Assembly (NCBI GenBank): GCA_016194825.1 | Contig: JACQAR010000025.1 | Location: forward strand, 1 to 8,921 | Origin: Chlamydiia bacterium | GTDB lineage: Bacteria; Chlamydiota; Chlamydiia; Chlamydiales; SM23-39 | Length of the DNA stretch: 8,921 bases | Direction of reading: 5' to 3' | In this document: positions 5,642-8,921 of the stretch, piece by piece | How the letters are laid out: the number at the start of each line of letters is the position of its first letter | How positions within the stretch are numbered: the first letter of the stretch is position 1 | Notes under the pieces: model-generated | What the model saw: only the letters and a program-made list of their open reading frames with translations | Database searches by the model: none | What the model was told of the DNA's origin: nothing | Made by a program: the position numbers and the translations under genes

Positions 5642-7480
5642 TCATGCATGCTTTGTTAGGCGGCGCTGCATGTAAAGCTGCTGCAAGATTCCGAGGAGTG
5701 TCGAAAACATGAAGTAAATGTTCAATCCTGATGGGAAATTATAAAACATGACCGTAAAAAGCATCGCCATCATGTTCCCCATCATTTTTTGCTGCTTTTG
5801 CGTATCGGATAGTTGTCTAGGATCTTTCGGGATCTTCGAGGTAAGCCGCTGTTGCAAAAACATGCTCACTCCCATCAGGATTGGCAAAAGATGGAACTCA
5901 TTTCCGATCAACCACAGGGGCTGTCCCCAGGTAAAGAGCACATCAGGGGCTGCCAAATCATCGATCCAGCCTGGAATGAAGGGGGCTCCTCGCAGGGGAA
6001 AACTCGATTTGAGCAGGTAGAACATCCCGATCAAGAAGGGCATTTGGAGTAAGACAGGGAGGCATCCCATGAGGGGGTTAATGCCTGATTCTCGATAGAG
6101 ATTCATCACTTCCATCTGCGCCCGTTTTGGATCTTTTTTATACCGCTCTTGAACTGCTTTTACTTTGGGTGCAATCTCTTGCATTTTGATCGAGCTTTTA
6201 ATCGACCAGGAGTTCAAGGGGTACATCATGAGACGGAGAGCGATCGTCAGTAAGATAATCGAAAGCGCCCAGGAGCGGCTCACAGCATAGAAGAGCTGCA
6301 TCAACCAAAAGAGGAATTTCGCAAATGGCTCTGAAATGAAGGAAAACCAACCCTGAATTTTCTGCGCCGAAGCGTAATCGGGGTTATAATGTTCCGCAGG
6401 ATCGTCATAGATAGCGTCGAGCTGTTTGAGCAATCCTTCGTCGAAGGGTCCTGCAAAGACGCGGAATTGGATAGAAGAGGGAAGAGGAAGATAGGTGGCG
6501 TAAGCGGGATAATTTTCAACGGGGTAAAGGTTGTATTGAGGATCAATCAGGCTGAGGCGGGTCGGTGCTACATTTCCCTCGATTCTCTCCACGCGATATC
6601 CTTCTGCAGCGGGAGTGAGAGGATCGAGGATCAACCCCAGAAATCCGTTGTTATTGCTGATCCAGTTAGGGCTAAAGTTGGTGACCTCTACAGCCTCTTT
6701 TTTTGGCAAATCAATCGTTTCAATATCGGGGCCGTTGGAGCGGACCAATTGGTAGCGAAGCAAGGGACTATATGAACCTCCTACCAGTTCCACGTCGGGA
6801 AGGCCTGAAGAGAACCAAAGTCCAGAAGAGCCGCTTCCATTGACGTCGATAGCGACTTCGAGACAATAAGGCCCCCGTTGCGGTTCCAAGAGGGTGTAGG
6901 TCTTAGTGACTGTTCTTCCGTCGACATCGCCTCGGAATTGGATCCGATTCGGTTCATGAAGAGTCATTTTAAAAGAACTCGGTTCTGTATCTCCCAAGAC
7001 AGAGAGGGCATAGTATTTTGGATGAAGGCGGTGTTTGAATCCCCCATTTTTCAAAATGGAGCGGCGGAGTAGGGGGTAGTAGCCGCCGAGCGATCCCGTT
7101 TCGTGATAGGTGCCATCAGCTGTGTAATACGGTTGTTGAGGAAAGCGAGCATTTTGGGGGGATTGTTTCAAGATTTCTCTATCGAGATCGATCTCTTTAA
7201 CGAGGCTTTGGGGAAATTCTTTCGAATGGAAGGGAAGATTGATCTCCGCTAAGCTGCCACCACGGGTGGAAAATACGAGTTGCTGGTACTCATTTTCTAG
7301 TACGTAAAAACTTTCATCACTTGAAATCGAGGTGAGAGGAGTTTCTGCAACTGCTAGAGATTTTTGTGCCACTTCTTGGCGTTTGGGCAGGATTTCAGAA
7401 GTTTTCGGTGCAAAATAATTCTGCACAAAGAAAGACGCAAGGGCGACACAAAAAATGAAAAGGAGAGTCCGTTTATCCAT
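5642..7480 (-). CDS. yidC: Membrane protein insertase YidC/OxaA (60 kDa inner membrane protein)
   Basis: YidC inserts and folds inner-membrane proteins, alone or with SecYEG. At 612 residues it has the Gram-negative layout: an N-terminal membrane segment (5-22, LLFIFCVALASFFVQNYF), a large periplasmic P1 domain of beta type (about 30-375) and the conserved five-helix core (about 386-602). The core shows the groove arginine R416 in IALRLMMYPL, a cytoplasmic charged helical hairpin (428-465), GCLPVLLQMP (472-481) and the C-terminal FPSGLNIYF (582-590). The tail after the last helix is short and basic (RRLTKHA). The ATG at 7480 is followed directly by the membrane anchor; no good Shine-Dalgarno precedes it. 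It lies 41 bp after the TPR gene and 48 bp before dnaA on the same strand. yidC beside dnaA is familiar both from many bacterial origin regions and from Chlamydia (CT251/CT250, from memory). Confidence 0.97.
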   Translation of the reverse strand: MDKRTLLFIFCVALASFFVQNYFAPKTSEILPKRQEVAQKSLAVAETPLTSISSDESFYVLENEYQQLVFSTRGGSLAEINLPFHSKEFPQSLVKEIDLDREILKQSPQNARFPQQPYYTADGTYHETGSLGGYYPLLRRSILKNGGFKHRLHPKYYALSVLGDTEPSSFKMTLHEPNRIQFRGDVDGRTVTKTYTLLEPQRGPYCLEVAIDVNGSGSSGLWFSSGLPDVELVGGSYSPLLRYQLVRSNGPDIETIDLPKKEAVEVTNFSPNWISNNNGFLGLILDPLTPAAEGYRVERIEGNVAPTRLSLIDPQYNLYPVENYPAYATYLPLPSSIQFRVFAGPFDEGLLKQLDAIYDDPAEHYNPDYASAQKIQGWFSFISEPFAKFLFWLMQLFYAVSRSWALSIILLTIALRLMMYPLNSWSIKSSIKMQEIAPKVKAVQERYKKDPKRAQMEVMNLYRESGINPLMGCLPVLLQMPFLIGMFYLLKSSFPLRGAPFIPGWIDDLAAPDVLFTWGQPLWLIGNEFHLLPILMGVSMFLQQRLTSKIPKDPRQLSDTQKQQKMMGNMMAMLFTVMFYNFPSGLNIYFMFSTLLGILQQLYMQRRLTKHA

Positions 7481-7521
7481 AAGTTGCTATTTTCGCTGGT
7501 TTGCCACTTGAAAAGCAACTT
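7481..7521 (-). promoter_or_regulatory. 8-bp inverted repeat filling the TPR-yidC gap
   Basis: AAGTTGCT (7481-7488) and AGCAACTT (7514-7521) are perfect reverse complements separated by 25 bases, and together they span the whole gap between the TPR stop and the yidC ATG. In the transcript the distal arm would touch the yidC start codon. No T-run follows, so it is not an intrinsic terminator. It could be an operator or a translational stem-loop; function is unproven. Confidence 0.4.
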
Positions 7522-8921
7522 TTATTCTTCGCGTGTTTGGTGTAGCTTGGCTTCCAATGCCGAGAGGAATTGGGCAAACGCCGGGGTCGAGCGCAAGTTG
7601 TCCAGCCAATCATCTTCTACCATTTCATCAATGGCAGGCAGAGCGCGAGCAGTCAGCGCTTTGCGGATGAAATCCATCGCTTCGCTAGTGCGGCCTAAAA
7701 TGGAATACAGGCACGCCAAATTATAGTAGGCATTGTGGTGGCCAAGGGTGCCTGCATGGGCAATTTTTTGTTCCGCGTCCCAATAGTGTTGGTGCATCGT
7801 TTCTGTGTCCAATGTATGGTGCGCTAAATGGATCAAACAGATGCCCCAGTCGAGCCAAACCTGTTCGTCTTCTTCCTCTTGACGGGCTGCTAACTTAAAG
7901 AAATGGATCGCTCGTTTATAGAATTCGGCATCAGCTTCCAGCTGTCCCAATTCGAAGTAGCACATCGCAATCCGGTAATGGATGGAGGCAAAATCGGGGT
8001 CAACCAACAAGACATGCGAAAAGACTTCGATTGCTCGGTAGTAGGGAGAGCTTTCATGAGTGTATTCTGCAAGCAGAGCGCTTGCGCATCCATATTCAAA
8101 GAGCCATTCGGGGTGGTGGATCAGGGCATCTTTAGAGGCTTGCATGAGCGTTTCAAAATAATAAAGAGACGATTCGAGCGTTGCGATGTCTCCCATCACT
8201 TCGCTGAAATGAAGCATCGATCGGGCAGCATCAAAGAGGAGTGCAGGGCAAGCAGGTTTTAGATCGATGGCCTTTGTTAAGAATCGATTCGCTCTTTCCA
8301 GAAGGTCGGCATCTTGCGTGACGTCCGCATAGAGTTTGTGGCAAAGACCCAATGTATGCCAATGCTCTGCGCTAGAGCGATCAATCGACAGGCCATATTG
8401 CAGTTTTTCAATCGCCATTTCAAAATAATCAGTATCTGAATAGTAACGGGCCAGCTGCATCAGGCAGACGCCATAGGCGTGCCAAAGATCGGGATCATCG
8501 GGAAATTCATCAGCAGCTTTGAGGGCTTTGTTTTCCGCCTCGAGGAGTAAGTCGAGTCGAGAAGTGATATAGCCCAGATAAGAAAGAGCTTCTACCCATT
8601 GTGCTGTGATCAAGGGATTTTTGGTATCGAGCGCAAAAGCGCGGGCGCATTTTTCAATGCTTTCCCGTAAAGCTTTGCTGTCTTCGTTCGCTCGGCCCGA
8701 CTCCGCTAAGATCTGCGCCCAGCTGAGCCAACATTCAGCCTGTAATTCGGCTGAGGAAGAAGGCGCGGTTTTTACAGCTGCACTAAATGCATCCGAAGCT
8801 TTTTGTACATATTGCTCATCTAGGGAGTTGATATACAGCTGCGAGTAGGCCTCTGCAAGAGCGGACCAACCATCGAAATAGGCGGGAAGAAGCTCAACCG
8901 ATTTTTTCAGGTATTCAATCG
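7522..8921 (-). CDS. TPR-repeat protein, N-terminus beyond the window
   Basis: The frame is open from the stop at 7522-7524 to the right edge, giving 465 visible residues with the beginning missing. An internal TTG at 8611-8613 is not the start, since repeats continue upstream of it (for example AECWLSWAQIL near 8734-8704 and FDGWSALAEAY near 8875-8845). About ten helix-turn-helix units recur with helix-A positions Trp/Tyr 38-46 residues apart (Trp codons at 8866, 8728, 8596, 8482, 8359, 8104, 7855), longer than the canonical 34-residue TPR because the turn between the helices is extended and acidic. The C-terminus has AYYNLACLYSILGR (7731-7690) and then DDWLDNLRSTPAF (7611-7573), resembling the TPR end-of-group motif. 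There is no membrane segment in the visible part, so a soluble scaffold is likely, but the partner is unknown. It precedes yidC by 41 bp on the same strand. Confidence 0.85.
   Translation of the reverse strand, partial: IEYLKKSVELLPAYFDGWSALAEAYSQLYINSLDEQYVQKASDAFSAAVKTAPSSSAELQAECWLSWAQILAESGRANEDSKALRESIEKCARAFALDTKNPLITAQWVEALSYLGYITSRLDLLLEAENKALKAADEFPDDPDLWHAYGVCLMQLARYYSDTDYFEMAIEKLQYGLSIDRSSAEHWHTLGLCHKLYADVTQDADLLERANRFLTKAIDLKPACPALLFDAARSMLHFSEVMGDIATLESSLYYFETLMQASKDALIHHPEWLFEYGCASALLAEYTHESSPYYRAIEVFSHVLLVDPDFASIHYRIAMCYFELGQLEADAEFYKRAIHFFKLAARQEEEDEQVWLDWGICLIHLAHHTLDTETMHQHYWDAEQKIAHAGTLGHHNAYYNLACLYSILGRTSEAMDFIRKALTARALPAIDEMVEDDWLDNLRSTPAFAQFLSALEAKLHQTREE

Noticed and set aside
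7473..7481. DnaA-box-like TTATCCATA at the yidC start
   Set aside because: One mismatch to TTATCCACA, single copy, and explained by the ATG-GAT-AAA codons of yidC; no cluster of boxes to suggest an origin or autoregulation.
7522..8613. TPR gene starting at TTG 8613
   Set aside because: The frame stays open to the window edge and TPR-like repeats continue upstream, so the gene is cut by the window rather than starting there.

Overview
The window reads as chromosome from a member of the Chlamydiae, most likely an environmental (Parachlamydia-like) lineage; the genus cannot be fixed from sequence alone. The case rests on the gene set: a GlgX glycogen-debranching enzyme divergent from a CesT/Slc1-type type III secretion chaperone (from memory, the CT042/CT043 pair of Chlamydia trachomatis), and a YidC insertase followed by a divergent DnaA paralogue (from memory, CT251/CT250). 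Joined side by side here, they look like a rearranged version of two loci that lie far apart in C. trachomatis.

Layout, left to right. Positions 3-180 hold a compact non-coding element bounded by 34-bp inverted repeats with one mismatch, with short TTT-loop hairpins inside; it looks like a MITE. It lies 13 bp past the stop codon of a minus-strand CPBP-family intramembrane protease gene (194-1039). That gene overlaps by 4 bp (ATGA) the end of a lipoprotein gene (1036-1674), so the two are probably translationally coupled. glgX (1729-3666) lies upstream on the same strand and may head this three-gene unit.

A 180-bp spacer (3667-3846) separates glgX from the plus-strand chaperone gene (3847-4386). 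It carries two good sigma70/sigma66-type promoters, back to back and overlapping; their -35 hexamers are the two arms of a 19-bp palindrome. The chaperone gene converges on dnaA with an 11-bp overlap of 3' ends, and a Rho-independent terminator for the chaperone transcript sits inside the dnaA coding region at about 4459-4497.

The right half is a minus-strand series: a TPR-repeat protein gene (7522 to beyond the right edge), yidC (5642-7480) and dnaA (4376-5593), with gaps of 41 and 48 bp, so probably one transcript. YidC inserts membrane proteins. The DnaA keeps Walker A and the DnaA-box-binding signature, but its two ATP-sensor motifs are altered and its start is GTG without a Shine-Dalgarno sequence. 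The TPR protein has about ten long repeats (38-46 residues) and ends in a TPR end-of-group-like motif. No rRNA, tRNA, CRISPR array or phage gene was seen.
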